Shown: positions 32,640-44,663 of the stretch, one piece after another | How positions within the stretch are numbered: the first letter of the stretch is position 1 | Layout: each line of letters opens with the position of its first letter | Position numbers and translations under genes: made by a program | The notes under the pieces: generated by a model | The model's input: only the letters and a program-made list of their open reading frames with translations | Databases searched by the model: none | Told to the model about the DNA's origin: nothing | DNA from: Paroedura picta | Lineage: Eukaryota; Chordata; Lepidosauria; Squamata; Gekkonidae | Assembly (NCBI RefSeq): GCF_049243985.1 | Contig: NC_135375.1 | Span: 30,876,490-30,940,489 of the forward strand | Direction: 5' to 3' | DNA length: 64,000 nucleotides

Positions 32640-34564
32640 CAGTAAGCATTTATCTCATTCTGTAGTTATTTAGAATTTAGATTCAAACATATATGCTCTG
32701 ACCACCCACATAGTTCTACACCCCTGCTTGGTTATTGTGCCATTCTATACTTTCCAAAAAGTGACAGACATCTTTTATCTAGCATCATGTATATCCTATC
32801 AAAGTAATTTGGCTACACAATGGGGTATGTATGAAGTAAAGGGGTATGTATGAAGTACACTATCACAGGGCCAGATTAAGGCCAAGATGGCCTAAGCACA
32901 GCCCAACACAGCCCAACTCTATTATTCTATGATTCTATGAATAGATTGGTGGCTTCTTCTTGATTTGACCTTGGACCCAGTCTCCTTCCTTAAGGTTCAG
33001 TTCTGTGAGAAAGAGTTAAATAACAACGATTTAGAATTGAGAAACACTTATGCTAGGTGTTTCTTCTTACTTGGTCCCTTTTTGCCGGATTAACAGAAGC
33101 CTACAATTCTCAAAGCAATTCTTAAGTGCTCTTTTGGAGTGTTTTATTATTGTTTCTTTTTGTGGATTTTGTTTCTCTATAAAAGTCTCTGTTTTAAAAA
33201 ACAAAGTGACAAAGATACCCATCCTCTGCCAGTAGCATCTTGCCACTTGCTGGAACCTCTGTCTCCTCCAGCTTTCCAGTTTGTTGAAAGCCGTGTCCTC
33301 CTTCCTCATTCTTCACAGCAGCTCACATTTCCCACACTTTACCAAAAGACCCTCTGCAGTAAGGGTGGCCTCTGTCCATTACACGGGGGTAAGAGATATT
33401 GCATGGCAGATAGTGGATCAGGGTTAGTGTTTGTGTTCACATAATTGGAGATCAGGTTATAAATGGCCTCAAAGCACCCAAAGTCTGCATGTAACTTCCC
33501 TCAAGCCTTGCGGTGCGCTTGCATGATTTGCAACCAACCTAGGTGATGACTCATCAGCCGAACTATGGCTGCTATAAACTTCACATCCACATTAGCCAGC
33601 CAGGCATAAAGCAGGGAAGACAAATAATCATTCTTTCCATGGGAAACAGGCAGTGCGTGCAATATCTGTCATGATTTACAGTTATATTGCTTGTGTCTTC
33701 TTTACGTAAAATAATCCACGGTGGTATTATTGGTGGCAGACTGTATGCACAAGGTTTAAGATGAAGAAGGAGATTAAATGTAAATTCATATTTCAAGTTC
33801 CAATGAAATCACAATATTGTTGTATCAATTTCTAATTATAGACATACGGGCTCCTTTTAATGTCAGTTTTAGTTCATAAACAACAAGAAACCTAAGAGGT
33901 ATGAAATACATTGTCCTGGTTTACCAGGAGACAGAAAATACAAACAGAAGAAAAGAAATACTTGGGCTTGGTTCAGAAGTCTCATGGAACCATGGTTTAA
34001 TTAAACTAGCTAGCTACAGTTAGTATGATTGTCTGAACATGGGCCCCATGATGGCTGGTTTGGGCCTTTCAAGCCAGGATGTGAAACTGAAATTGATTTA
34101 TTAACCAGCTAAGAAAAAAATGATGGTTTGATGACCTGTGAACATAGACATACTACCTGGATTCTGTCTTGTTCTGTGGTACCACCTTCACTGCAATGCA
34201 GGCTGTGATACCAGCTGCGTTTGTGTCAGAAAGAAAATAAAGGTGGTAAAACAATCATTTGTCAAGGTAATCCAAGATTTAATTGATAACCTACAATGCA
34301 AATCCTGATTTCACAAGCTAACCATCATTAAAATAAAACATGAACTGAGGTTATACTTCAACTTTGCATTGGGCAAATATATTGTTACATGACAGTAACA
34401 ATCAGTATTCACATTATCAGGAAAAGATTTGTGCAGTACTTAAATGTAAATAATTGAGATGCCATGAAGGAAGAAGTTATGGCATTCCATCACTCCTTAG
34501 AGCAGGGAGGATGTTCAAGAGGATCAGGACTAGTTAAGTCATGCATGTTAGCACTAGTTAGCAG
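32640..34564. other. Intergenic sequence with small fragments
   Basis: A tandem pair GGGGTATGTATGAAGTA (32822-32859, period 19) precedes a scrap CAGGGCCAGATTAAGGCC at about 32868, like the left end of the hAT-type element at 52427. A CR1-like tip follows (CTATTATTCTATGATTCTAT, about 32920-32940). The remainder is unique. Confidence 0.4.
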
Positions 34565-34757
34565 GGGTACGCCCTCCGAGAGCAGCGGCCTCTAATCTGG
34601 AGAACCGGGTATGATTCCCCACACCTCCACATGCAGCTAATAGAGTGACCTTGGGTCAGTCACAGATCTCTCAGAGCTCTCTCAGCTTCACCTACCTCAT
34701 GGGATGCCTGTTGTGGGAAGAGGAAGAGTAGGCAATTGTAAGCCACTTTGAGGCTAT
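34565..34757 (+). repeat. MIR-like SINE, divergent partial copy
   Basis: CTCTAATCTGGAGAACCGGG, then GATTCCCCACACCTCCACAT, GTGACCTTGGGTCAGTCACA and GTAAGCCACTTTGAGGCTAT. It has the 'tcagtcacagatctctcag' middle rather than 'cactgataaagctgttctg', so it belongs to a sister subfamily. The (CTT)n tail is missing. Confidence 0.7.
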
Positions 34758-36212
34758 AGAATGAGCCTGCTCTGGAACACATGGACAGGGTGCGATCCCC
34801 TTACATGAGAATAGCCCAATTAACTTCAGTACATATACTCTGGTGTAAAGTGAGGGGTGGGGATGGGATCCAGGACATTCAAAGTAGCCAGGTGATTGCT
34901 GTTTCCTTGTCTCCTAAAGATTATGGTTAATATGTGTATCTTATGCAATCTTTCTCTGCTTTGTTCTGGTAAACATCTCAAGTTTTTAAGAAATGAAACT
35001 TGCAGAATTCTCTCCCCCCCCCCAAAGATCTCCTTGAAGATCGGCTCAGAATCACAAAGTCTTCCTTTTCACTACATAGTCAATTTCCTTTGGTCATCTG
35101 GGTTGACTTGGTGGAGATCAAAGCAGCATCTTTCCGGCTAGGCCAGAGATTTCTTTTTTCATTAAAGCTTTTTGAGAGGAGAGAAAGGGGACAATCCTGC
35201 AGTGATCTCTAGAGAGTTCGACTGGAATCAGCTTCCTATATAAGAAGAGCTGTAGGAGCTGGTGTTGGATCTTCCAATGGGACTGACTGTTGCAGCACAG
35301 GTGCTTTCCAGTACTGAAATGTTTCAGCATTGGCATGCAAAAGTTCACTTAAAATCCATGAGGAAATCCCCCCCCCCCAGATTCTGAGCAAGAGGTTATC
35401 TTGCAATTCATTCTGCAATGGAAGAAAAGTACAGGAAAAACTAGCTTAGGAAAGAACAGGATAAAACAAGAAAAGACTGGGACAGCATGGGGATGTTAAT
35501 GAAGTTGTTTGGATATAAGAAACAAGCATGGTAACATCAGGGGATGAAAATGGAGCATTAAGGCAATCTGAAAAATGCCTAAATTTACAAATTTATGTCT
35601 ATCATTATTTTTTTCTTCTTTTACTTGTGTTGGGAGTTTTGGACTAGACTTTGTCCTGGGTCCCTCCGGAACAATCCAGCTGCTGAGTAATAGAGCATTT
35701 GCAGTTCTTGTTTACTTTTTGTGGATGAGGCACAGTTCCTGATTCACAGCATTTGAGGTTTAAATCTTTACTGGAAATATTTACATGAAAATATATCATC
35801 ATCATCTGCCCCCATCTCCTTACTGAAGAGGAGCACAAAACTGAAAAGTAGTTACACAGAAAACATATTGCAAGCCCATGCAGGCAGGACTACATGTCCA
35901 TATATCAGCAGATGGAGAGACCTGAGAGCTTAATGGTGGAGGATCCTTCCTCTTCTTTAGCAGGAAGTGGGCAGTGACCCCGCTTAAATAAAGGGTGTTC
36001 CCAGCCACATGCTTAGAAAAATCCACTCCTCATTGTCACAGTCTCACTAGTGACCATTTGGTGTTGCTAGTGAACACATAGGTGCAGCTTAGCAACAACA
36101 TCCCTTCAGGGTTCACTTCACCAAATTACTTGTTGCTTGCAATTTCAACAACTTGCAGTTCTAGAAATTTAAGCTTTTAGTCTACACCACTGTAATTTTT
36201 TTTAACTAAAAC
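34758..36212. other. Intergenic sequence, nothing recognised
   Basis: Unique sequence with C-runs near 35017 and 35369. No exon or named repeat is supported. Confidence 0.45.
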
Positions 36213-37028
36213 ATTTTAAAAGGTGTTCCAAGGAAAGAAAAGGGCATCACAAGTGAAGAAGAATGTAGTCAAATTGGAGCATGTCCAGAGGAGGGCAATG
36301 GAGATAGTGAGGGGTTTGAAGACCAAGTCATATAAGGAAAGGTTGAAGGAGCTTAGTCTGTTTAGTCTGGGGAGAAGACGACTAAGAGGTGATATGAAAG
36401 CCATCTTCATGTACTTGAAAGGATGTCATATAGAGCAGGGGTAGTCAACCTGTGGTCCTCCAGATGTCCATGGACTACAATTCCTATGAGCCCCTGTCAG
36501 CATTTGCTGGCAGGGGCTCATGTGAATTGTAGTCCATGGACATCTGGAGGATCACAGGTTGACTACACCTGATGATAGAGCAGAGTTATTTTCTATTGCC
36601 CCAGAGGGTTGAACCAGAACCAATACGTTGAAACTCCTGAGTTAGAGCAGTTTCTCAGTGAATAAGCTTCCTCAGGAGGTGGTGGGTTCTCCTTCTTTGG
36701 AAGTTTTAAAGCAGACGCTAGATAGCCATCTGATAGAAATGCTGATAATGTGAACTTTGTGTGTGGGTGGGCAGAAGGGATCATGTCAGTGTTCGGCTCT
36801 TGTGACCCTTTCTTGCATGCCCAGGGGAATGCCAATTGCTACTTTGGTGTTCAGAGGCATATTTCTTCCAAGCCAGGCTGACTAGAAATTCTGGGTTGGG
36901 GGGGGGCATTATTTGGAAATGAAATTGGAGTCACTGTGGTTGGGCAGGTAGTTGTGAGTTTCCTGCATTCTGCAGGGAGTTGGACTAGATGGAGGCACCT
37001 TCCAACTCTATGATTCTATGATTCTGTT
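36213..37028 (+). repeat. CR1 LINE 3' end, split by a hAT MITE
   Basis: The plus strand encodes [20 protein letters not shown] then [20 protein letters not shown] and [15 protein letters not shown], the CR1 ORF2 C-terminal region. The coding remnant resumes after the MITE and ends with the 3' signature TTCCAACTCTATGATTCTAT at about 36999-37025. A MITE interrupts it at 36436-36571. Confidence 0.85.
36436..36571 (+). mobile_element. Palindromic hAT-type MITE nested in CR1
   Basis: CAGGGGTAGTCAACCTGTGG at the left and CCACAGGTTGACTAC-like sequence at the right (ATCACAGGTTGACTACACCTG) are inverted ends. The inner halves mirror one another (CTCCAGATGTCCATGGACTA and TAGTCCATGGACATCTGGAG), so the whole 136 bp is nearly a palindrome. 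Flanks ATATAGAG and ATGATAGAG look like a target duplication with one inserted base. It is younger than the CR1 copy it splits. Confidence 0.9.
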
Positions 37029-37213
37029 ATCCTTTTAAAGCTTGTACAGAACTCCTGTAACCTCTTGTAATGTTTGTGAGATAAGCATAAATTCACCAGT
37101 TGAAGCTTATTTCTTCATTCTTAGAAGGTCTGTATCTATGGAATTTCTGCCTAATACATCATACACAGAAATAACTCCAGTCCTCACTTTGGGTACAAGA
37201 AGATCACATAGAG

Positions 37214-37588
37214 CAGTGGTCCCCAACCCCTGGTCCAGAGACCGGTACCGGTCCGTGGATCAGTCGGTACCAGACCGCGGCTCCTCCTTGTTTTCCTCCC
37301 TGGCTGCTGCCTTGGGGGCTGCCCTGCTACTCTGCTGCCGCCTCACCTTTGGTACTCTCACCGGCGGCCATGGCTGGGGCTCCCCTTCAATGTGGCACTG
37401 CACAGCTGCTGCTGGCAGCGCCCCCCCCCCCCAGCGGGCAGTGGGATGTCGGGGCGCCGGTGGGAAAGCAAGTGGAGCAGGGGCTCAGGTGGCAGTGATG
37501 TCCCTCGGCAAAAGACTAACCCCCCAGGCCTCAGTAAAATTGTCAAGTGTTGACTGGTCCCCAGTGATAGAAAGGTTGGGCACCACTG
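37214..37588 (+). mobile_element. hAT-type element with perfect target duplication
   Basis: The left end CAGTGGTCCCCAACCCCTGG and right end AGGTTGGGCACCACTG are inverted repeats of a Charlie-like hAT. The 8-bp duplication ACATAGAG is identical on both sides (37206-37213 and 37589-37596). The interior is GC-rich with a C-run, has no transposase and is 375 bp long. The 217-codon frame crossing it is incidental. Confidence 0.9.
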
Positions 37589-37619
37589 ACATAGAGCACA
37601 CATTCAGTCCTCTAGGGCA

Positions 37620-37775
37620 GGGGGCAGGTAATGCTATGGAGTCCACTGTCCCAAGCAGCCATTTTTCTGCAGGGGAACTGGTCTCTGTAGTCTAGAGATC
37701 TGTAGTCCAGAGATCAGTTGTAATTCTAGGAGATTTCCAGGCTCCATCTGGAGGCTGGAAACGTTACCTGAAAAT
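37620..37775 (+). mobile_element. Right part of 'agggttgcca' inverted-repeat element
   Basis: TAATGCTATGGAGTCCACTG, CAGCCATTTTTCTGCAGGGG and TTGTAATTCTAGGAGATTTC, then CCAGGCTCCATCTGGAGGCT, follow the order of the right half of the elements at 41083 and 51855. There is a small internal duplication (GTAGTCTAGAGATC / GTAGTCCAGAGATC). Confidence 0.7.
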
Positions 37776-38544
37776 CTGTAACTTTATAGGTGAAAGACAT
37801 CTAAAATTAAAGAGAAGATTTGGGGGAATGGTTGGTTGGGTTACAGCTCTTTCCTTTCACACAGCCTGATCTTTGCACAGTTCATGACTCTGAAATTTAA
37901 TTCATGTCAAAGGACTTTTAGGCTGTAACTCAGTCACCTTCTTTATTTCTGGTCTTTGGCTCTGAAGTGGAAATAACAGAATACAGTCAGAATCTTGCAA
38001 ACCTTGTAACTGAGGAACCATTTTTTTAAAGTAATCTTCTTGTAACCTACAGCAACCGTTGTTTCTAATCTGAGACGCTTTTTTTTTACACTATATCAAA
38101 AGCAGGCCTTTGAGTCTGACTTTCATTGTCTTTGTTATTGCAAGAATACATTGGCTGAACCAAAAATGTAATATTGTTTGTGCTTTAGCCTCAAAACAAA
38201 ATGCTGGCTCCAGGTATTCTGGAAAAGTTCAACAGAACCAAGTGGTCAACTTTAGCAGAATTTGTTTCAGGACTGTCTCCCCGCCCCCTTTTATTTTCCT
38301 GTTGTGCTTTTGCTTTGCTGTTAGACTATTCCAGAGTTATGGACTCTGTTCTGCACATCGAGTAAATGAAGTTAGAATACTAGTGAATGACTTTGCAAGA
38401 GATGGTTTTGTGAGTTATTTTGCTCTCACTGAAATAAATGGCACCTAAAGCTATATATTGAAAGAATTTACATTGTTGGTGCATTGCATACATCCACTGA
38501 AACAACAATATAACAGGAACAGGAACTTAGCTAAGGCCCTTTGA
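37776..38544. other. Intergenic sequence, nothing recognised
   Basis: Unique AT-rich sequence. The 112-codon frame at 38110-38448 has no family resemblance or splice context. Confidence 0.45.
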
Positions 38545-38765
38545 GAGGACAGACTGGTTCAGGCCATAGAGGGGATGTCTGAGGGGGGACTTGTTGGTCT
38601 CATGCAAATGCCTGGTGGAGCTCCCTTTTGCAGGCCCTGCAGAATTTTGGGAGTTCGGATGTGGTACACTATCTCGAGACAAATAGATATCCTGGCTAAG
38701 CATGTTTGTGAGATCCTATAAGAAATACAGAAAAGGCATGCCTCCTAGTTTGATCTTGGAGTGAG
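38545..38765 (-). repeat. L2-type LINE 3' fragment
   Basis: AAATGCCTGGTGGAGCTCCC with TTTGCAGGCCCTGCAGAAT is the reverse of the L2-type C-terminus (compare GAATGCCTGGTGGAAGAGCT at 28477). It is short and decayed. Confidence 0.65.
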
Positions 38766-38769
38766 GAGT

Positions 38770-38955
38770 CACATCTTGGAGGGAGAGAGAGCAAGAGCTT
38801 TGTGCATACTAGGTTCTACATTCAGTTCCTGTATCTCCAGTTGAAGGGTTTCTGGTGGTAGGGCTAGGAAAGTGGTCTTCACTCTCTGGGCAGCTACTAT
38901 CCATTGAGTTTAGAAAGTACTGGGAAAGATGGACTACTAGTACTAGTTTGTTGCA
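38770..38955 (+). repeat. tRNA-derived SINE, third family, 3' part
   Basis: CAGTTCCTGTATCTCCAG (B-box side) then AAAGTGGTCTTCACTCTCTG, GGCAGCTACTATCC and AAGTACTGGGAAAGATGGAC. This is the plus-strand counterpart of the family at 25640. It is diverged. Confidence 0.5.
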
Positions 38956-41082
38956 TAGAATCAGTTTACAAAACTTGAGATGTATTTGTTTTTCAGTAGG
39001 AAAGTTTTTGGACTCAGTTTCTGTGCTAAAGGTTCTTACAGACCTTCCCCCCAGCTAGATTTAAAGGAATATAAACTGGATTCACACATAAGTTTTGGTT
39101 TACATGTGTAGATACAGACTTTCATAAGGCTGAGCAGCAAAAAATAACACCATGGAAAGGAAGACGACAGCTTATGGAAGAGCATTCTTAGCTACATGCC
39201 ATATTGGTCATGGTTAATAATAGAGAAGCCAACTGATAATATTTAAATAGCCTATTGAGAGGCATCCCTAGTCCTGGTTCCTGTGTCACTTGCAAAAATT
39301 TTACCAGGACTGTATACACAGCTGAACTTCTTTGTTTTCATGTTTCAGCAACAGAACATGGAACACAGGTGAAGGTGACAAAGATGTAGCCAAGGGGAAA
39401 TGTTCAGGAAACAAGTAGATAGGGGATTTCTATGAAACAGGAATTATATAGACAGTAATAGATTGTAGGCACAACAGCTGAGTGGTATTCTTATCAGTGA
39501 AAAGAACCTATTCATGGACACGCTTCAAAGGCAGTAATACTGGTAGGGGATAATACTGGTGGGAAATCACAGGTGGAAGAACAGGTTGGCTGTGTGCTTG
39601 AGGCTTTGAACAAGCTAAATTCATTTGAGGCCATTCTTATTATGGACTGCTGGGCAGAATGATTTGTGGACTTTTATGTGAATAAACTCAACTGCCAATA
39701 GTTTGAAGTCATTCCAGCCTTTTTTTTCCTGTTCACAGTATGCATGTGTGCTGGGATATGAAGAGGCCATTTTACAGGCGAGAGTTTGCTCATATTCCAG
39801 CACAAATCAGCTCAGTTTGCTCTGCTGAGATCCTACATCAGGCTAGTCCTTTTGATCACAAAAATAATATGTATTGTTTTAATTATACTATTGTTTTATT
39901 GATGCTGTATACTGCCCTTAGCTGGCCTACCGGGAGGACAGTATATAAATGGAACAAATGAACAAACAAAACAGTCCCTTTGCTCTGGGTGATCACCTGT
40001 TGACAGTCTGGCATCCAGGTCAAGAGCTTGGTTTGTTTCTAAGATGTACCTTTTACTTGTGTGACATGCAGAATATTGCTTCATGGTTCTACTGAATACT
40101 CATTGAGGGTGTGCGTGTTAGTGTAAAAGGAAGACTCTGTGATTCAACATTCAGTGAAATATGTCAGATGTAACTTCCTCTTTTTATGTTGACATTGCAG
40201 AGACTGGTTTTTAAGGAAGACAGTACAATCTTTTAAAGTATTACATTGCCGTGACTGTCGTATTCAGCTGAAAATTTCTTGGGGAGTTAAAAACTGTGAT
40301 TTACAGTTATGCAAACATTGTTTTTGTTGGGTTTAAAGTCCCCTCTAGATTTTGGCAGCCTAAGGGATGCCGGAACTTGTAAGTGCTGGTAAAATTTTCC
40401 CATATGCTAGTGTAAACATCTCAAATGAAATGATGACAAGATGGCTAGTTAAGCTCCTTTGGCCTGCCTTGGCTTTGGCTGGGTGCCTTTGCAGCTGAAG
40501 AGCTACACAGATGCAATGGTGTGTGTAAACATTCTGTACCATTTCTGTGAGATAAGACGAGGTAGATCTGTGAGTCAAGGCTTTTGTTAGATGAATTTGT
40601 TCAGGATATATAGTCTAGGTAAAAAGAGATACACAGAGGAAAATCTCTTAAATACAAGGAAAATAACAGGTTCTGGCCTAACACCAAAAGACAATCCAAG
40701 TACATGTCTGGAGTAACGTTAACCTCAGTGATCAACAATTTGTATGATGTTGACCATTCCCTGGCTTGGATATGTAGGAGGTCTACCATACAGCACAATA
40801 CATATCTACAATGAAATCAATAACAACTGGGACACAATAAACAAACCACTCTCTTAGCATGAAGGCTGATGTAGTTTCTGTGTGTGTGTGTGTGTGTGTG
40901 TAATAGCCTTCTACAAAGCCTGCTGCTTCTAAGCCAGCTGTTTTTGACCTCTTAAGAATTCTTAGTCAACTTTGATTTTAGCTTCACCCCAACATTTCTG
41001 AAGTAATTTCTCTACCAAGTCATGTTTCTCCTTGTTGGTTTCCAGATGCATGTTTGCAAGAGAAAACCATATCTAAAACTTA
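38956..41082. other. Intergenic sequence with L2 tail and (TG)n
   Basis: 39883-39972 reads TATACTGCCCTTAGCTGGCC then GGGAGGACAGTATATAAATG, an L2-type 3' tail on +. A (TG)n microsatellite is at 40878-40902. No exon is seen elsewhere. Confidence 0.45.
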
Positions 41083-41354
41083 GGGTTGCCAGCTCCAGGT
41101 TGGAAAATACTTAAAGATTTGGGGGGGTGGAGATTTGGGGGTGGAGCCAAGGAAGGTGGGGTTTGGGGAGGATCTTTAACAGGGTATATAATGTTCTACA
41201 GCTATTATTATTATTATTATTATTCTTTAATTTATATCCCGCCTCCCCCTGGAGGCGGGTCGCATAAAAACCAAGTTCACCTTCCAAAGCTGCTATTTAG
41301 TCCAAGTGAACTGATTTCCAAGAGATCTCCAGCTACCATCTGGAGTTTGGCACT
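41083..41354 (+). mobile_element. 'agggttgcca' element, interrupted by LINE tail
   Basis: Starts AGGGTTGCCAGCTCCAGGTT and continues TTTGGGGGTGGAGCCAAGGA and GAACTGATTTCC to GATCTCCAGCTACCATCTGG. At 41202-41277 it is interrupted by a (ATT)n run and TTTATATCCCGCCTCCCCCT, a LINE/SINE 3' tail in reverse. It is a short inverted-repeat non-autonomous DNA element; its superfamily is not certain from sequence alone. Confidence 0.7.
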
Positions 41355-43237
41355 CATACTAAAACTGCCTCCCACACTGGCGGAAACAAATGACTTAAAG
41401 GAGTTGTAGTAGACGTGTGACAGTAGAGTGAAGGGTTAGATACCTGCTTTGGTCAGTTTGATTTACATTGATGCTTGTAAGCCTGGGAACACCAACACAT
41501 CATTTCTAAAGAGTGGCATCAACAACTTGTATATCAAGTTGCCAGTTCTTACCCTCCAATTTAAATATGTGCTTGCCATTGAGACTAGTGTGTTTGCAGG
41601 GTATTGCCTCTGGTGGCCGGGCAGGAAATGGCAACTGGTGAGCTGACAGATCGTTGCTTCTTAAAGTCTTCAGCAAAACCACCTGGGCAGTACTGTGGAA
41701 CTGCTGGAGCTTGGCTCTGCACGAGACAGGCTGTCAATGGCCCAGCAAGGCAATGCCCAACTCCAACTTTCCCAGTAAGTTAAATGGGTGGACTACCCCT
41801 GTTCTGGGTTTAAATGGGATAGTTTCTATACTTAAATAAGCTGTAACAATGTCAAAATGTCTCTAAAAGGCCAATCTTTTTGGCCTTTGTTTCTTGTATA
41901 CCAGTTCTGCTCTTGGTTCAAGGAAATAAATCAATGGAGAGATCCCTGCCAAATTATTATTTAAATAATACTCCACCGATCTTATAGGACACTTTAGAGC
42001 AACTTATTTATGATTCATGGGTGGATTCCCATTGGCTTCTTTACTGGATCCTTTCAATGATTCTTTGGGCCATTCTCTTTTATCTCTCTCTGCTTTTCCA
42101 TTCTTTTCTCTACCCTTCACTATCTGGATGTATAAATGCAGATTTACCTATTCTTGCAAATGCCATCCATGCAGGCTCATGCCCACTGAATGCTGGGTGA
42201 TGCCAGCCCCTGGTGATGCCAGCCCCTGATGTCAGACTTGGTGATGCCAAGTCTCTTGGGATTTCAGTTTTGCAGATGTATATCCTGAATTATTTAATTT
42301 ATATTAAATATCTTAGTATGTCTTCATATCACTACAGCAGTTTAGAATGATTTAATACATTTATAATATTTCTCTGAAGTCACTGGTAATTCTCATATTC
42401 ACAGTAAATCCTCCAGAATGATCAATGTAATACACAAGACCGACAGTGGATTGATTTTAAAAAACGTGAAGACATTCATTTTGATAGGTGAAACTGCTGG
42501 GGGAAAAAATCAAAGTAATATAACTGTTATCAATAAATTCATTCCATCTATATCCTTAATTGCTTTTTTGGGGGAAAATTTAATTTAAGAAGACTGAATA
42601 AAACATACACAGTATTTTCTTGTCTTTAATAGTACTTTTAAAAGCAATTTGAAATAGTATATTTATTACCTCAATGAATATATGCAACTCTAGGGCTGTA
42701 ATGTAGTCTAATTTTCTGAGAATGCATCAAATGGAACAACTGTGAGAATAAAGTATGCATTGTTTTCTTCTCTCGGCCTATTTTTTTATATGTAGGCTGC
42801 CTAGCATTGGTGCAACCTGACTCAATATGACCCAGACTGCAGCTGGGCACAGTAAGTTCTGGAACAAGGTTTCAAATGTAAGTCCCTGAAGAGTTTACCG
42901 CTGTCTTCTTGAGAAAACGATGTGGCATGAGGTCATTCCATACCAGCCAGGTGTTGCTTCTCCCTCTCCATGTTCTTTCTCTGGACTTCCGTGGAAATCA
43001 TACATCTACATAATCATGTCTGACCTGTAAACAATGTAATGCTTTTTGTTTGACAAAAAAGAACGAGAGAAATGGAGGAAGATGACTTTGTTTCTTTTCA
43101 TTCCAGTCTTTTGTTGTGTGACACTACATCACTTCCAGCTTCCATTTACTGCTGAGCTGTGGGAACCAGGCAAGATATATGCACCAAAGCACATCTTAAA
43201 GGCCATGTGCACACTATGATCAGTGCTGGTTTATACT
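41355..43237. other. Intergenic sequence, part possibly conserved
   Basis: No exon. A 16-bp tandem pair GTGATGCCAGCCCCTG lies at about 42197-42228. 42280-42780 is AT-rich and complex without repeat signature; conservation should be tested. Confidence 0.4.
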
Positions 43238-43712
43238 TGCTAATTTTATTTATTTAATATACTTATAAGTTGCCGCTCCCAATCTGTCAGCTTGTGGCAG
43301 CTGACAATAATAAAATCAAGACAACAGATGAAAATAACACAATAAAATACATAAAACCCTGTAAATCCCAAATCCCCCAATTTGCCAAGTCTCTATGGAT
43401 GATGGTACCAGTGGGAAAAACTAGAGGAGGGGCAAGATTTGCCCACCCAACCTCAACCAAATGCCTTGTGGAAGAACTCCATCTTACAAACCCTGCAGAG
43501 CCAGGTTAGCTCCAACAGGCCTTTAGCTCTTCTGGGAGTTCATTCCACTAGCTGGGGGCTGGGGCCAGGTGAACTTAATGTGGGCCAGGGATCACCAACC
43601 TATTTGAATCCACAGAGCAAAGAGCCCTGCAGGGGGCCTAGGGAGATAGTCGATCCCTCAAGTACACTGGGCCCAAACCATGAATGGCCTTGAAGGCCAT
43701 ATACTCATACCT
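43238..43712 (-). repeat. L2-type LINE 3' end
   Basis: The left end has the reversed tail (TTTATTTATTTAATATACTT then AAGTTGCCGCTCCC). The body AAATGCCTTGTGGAAGAACT, TCTGGGAGTTCATTCCACTA and CAGAGCAAAGAGCCCTGCAG is the reverse of the copy at 5150-5637. A decayed but longer 3' end. Confidence 0.75.
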
Positions 43713-44663
43713 TTTTTATTGGCTTGTAGAACGCAAATACTTCATTAATATAACCACCCAGTAATGAAGATATGTGACAATGTGCTTATCAATTGCATTG
43801 CCTTCTAAGAATTTTATGTTTTAAAAATACAAAAAGGAACAACAAAACGAAGAGCAAAGAAACTCAGTAGCTGGCTTTGAGGTTTCTTTTTTACTATTAT
43901 CAATTTTCTGCAGATTTTTCATGATTAAAATACTCTGCCCAGTATCTATTCCCTAATGCATTCCAGCTTTTAGCAGCTTTCAGGTAGCATGGAAGCAATC
44001 ACACAACAACTTCACCATGTTCTGAACTCTGCCCAGATTCACTCAATCCACATTTTTTCATCATGCCATTTGGTTTGATGAATTGTACTTGCTGTGACAC
44101 TGAATGCAAAAATAGATAGCATATGTAGCAGTTTCCTATTGCACAGTTATAGTTTGCTCTGAAGATTCATTAGGGGAAAAAATCAGAACAAAGGATCCTG
44201 AGTTGAAAAGTGAAAGCAAAAATTGAAGCTGGAAAGAAAGGATATTACAATTTACAGTAATATCTGCAAAAGAAATGGAGAATTTCACATTTCTACTGCA
44301 TTGCTTCCTGCTGGCATTTTTTTTCTTATCTTGCAGCGCTACACTAGAAATCAAAGTGGGCTGGATGAACTCCTCCTTCAGGCGCTCCCTAATGAAACAT
44401 TTATATATCAAGAGTGCATATGTAGCAAAATTAAAATTTAAGAAGGATTCTTATTATTCCTATTATTATTTACTTCGGAACTGGCACTAATTGGAAATAG
44501 CATTGACAGTCTCAACAGGGAAACCAAGGATGGAGAAAGTATGCAGATGGATTCAAGCTTGGAAGTAGTTACTCTAGATCATGCACAGCATCCTACTAAT
44601 GATGCTACCAGAAAAATGTTAGCTATTTGTAACCGAGTTATAATGAGATTACTAATAATCAAT
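43713..44663. other. Intergenic sequence, nothing recognised
   Basis: Unique AT-rich sequence. Overlapping short frames on both strands at 44136-44490 have no recognised relatives. Confidence 0.45.

Noticed and set aside
32211-32645. 144-codon plus-strand frame as a gene
   Set aside because: The opposite strand is equally open and the segment has sharp GC edges, which fits a repeat better than an exon.
37042-37695. 217-codon plus-strand frame
   Set aside because: It runs through a hAT element with a perfect target duplication at 37214-37588 and has no recognised domain.
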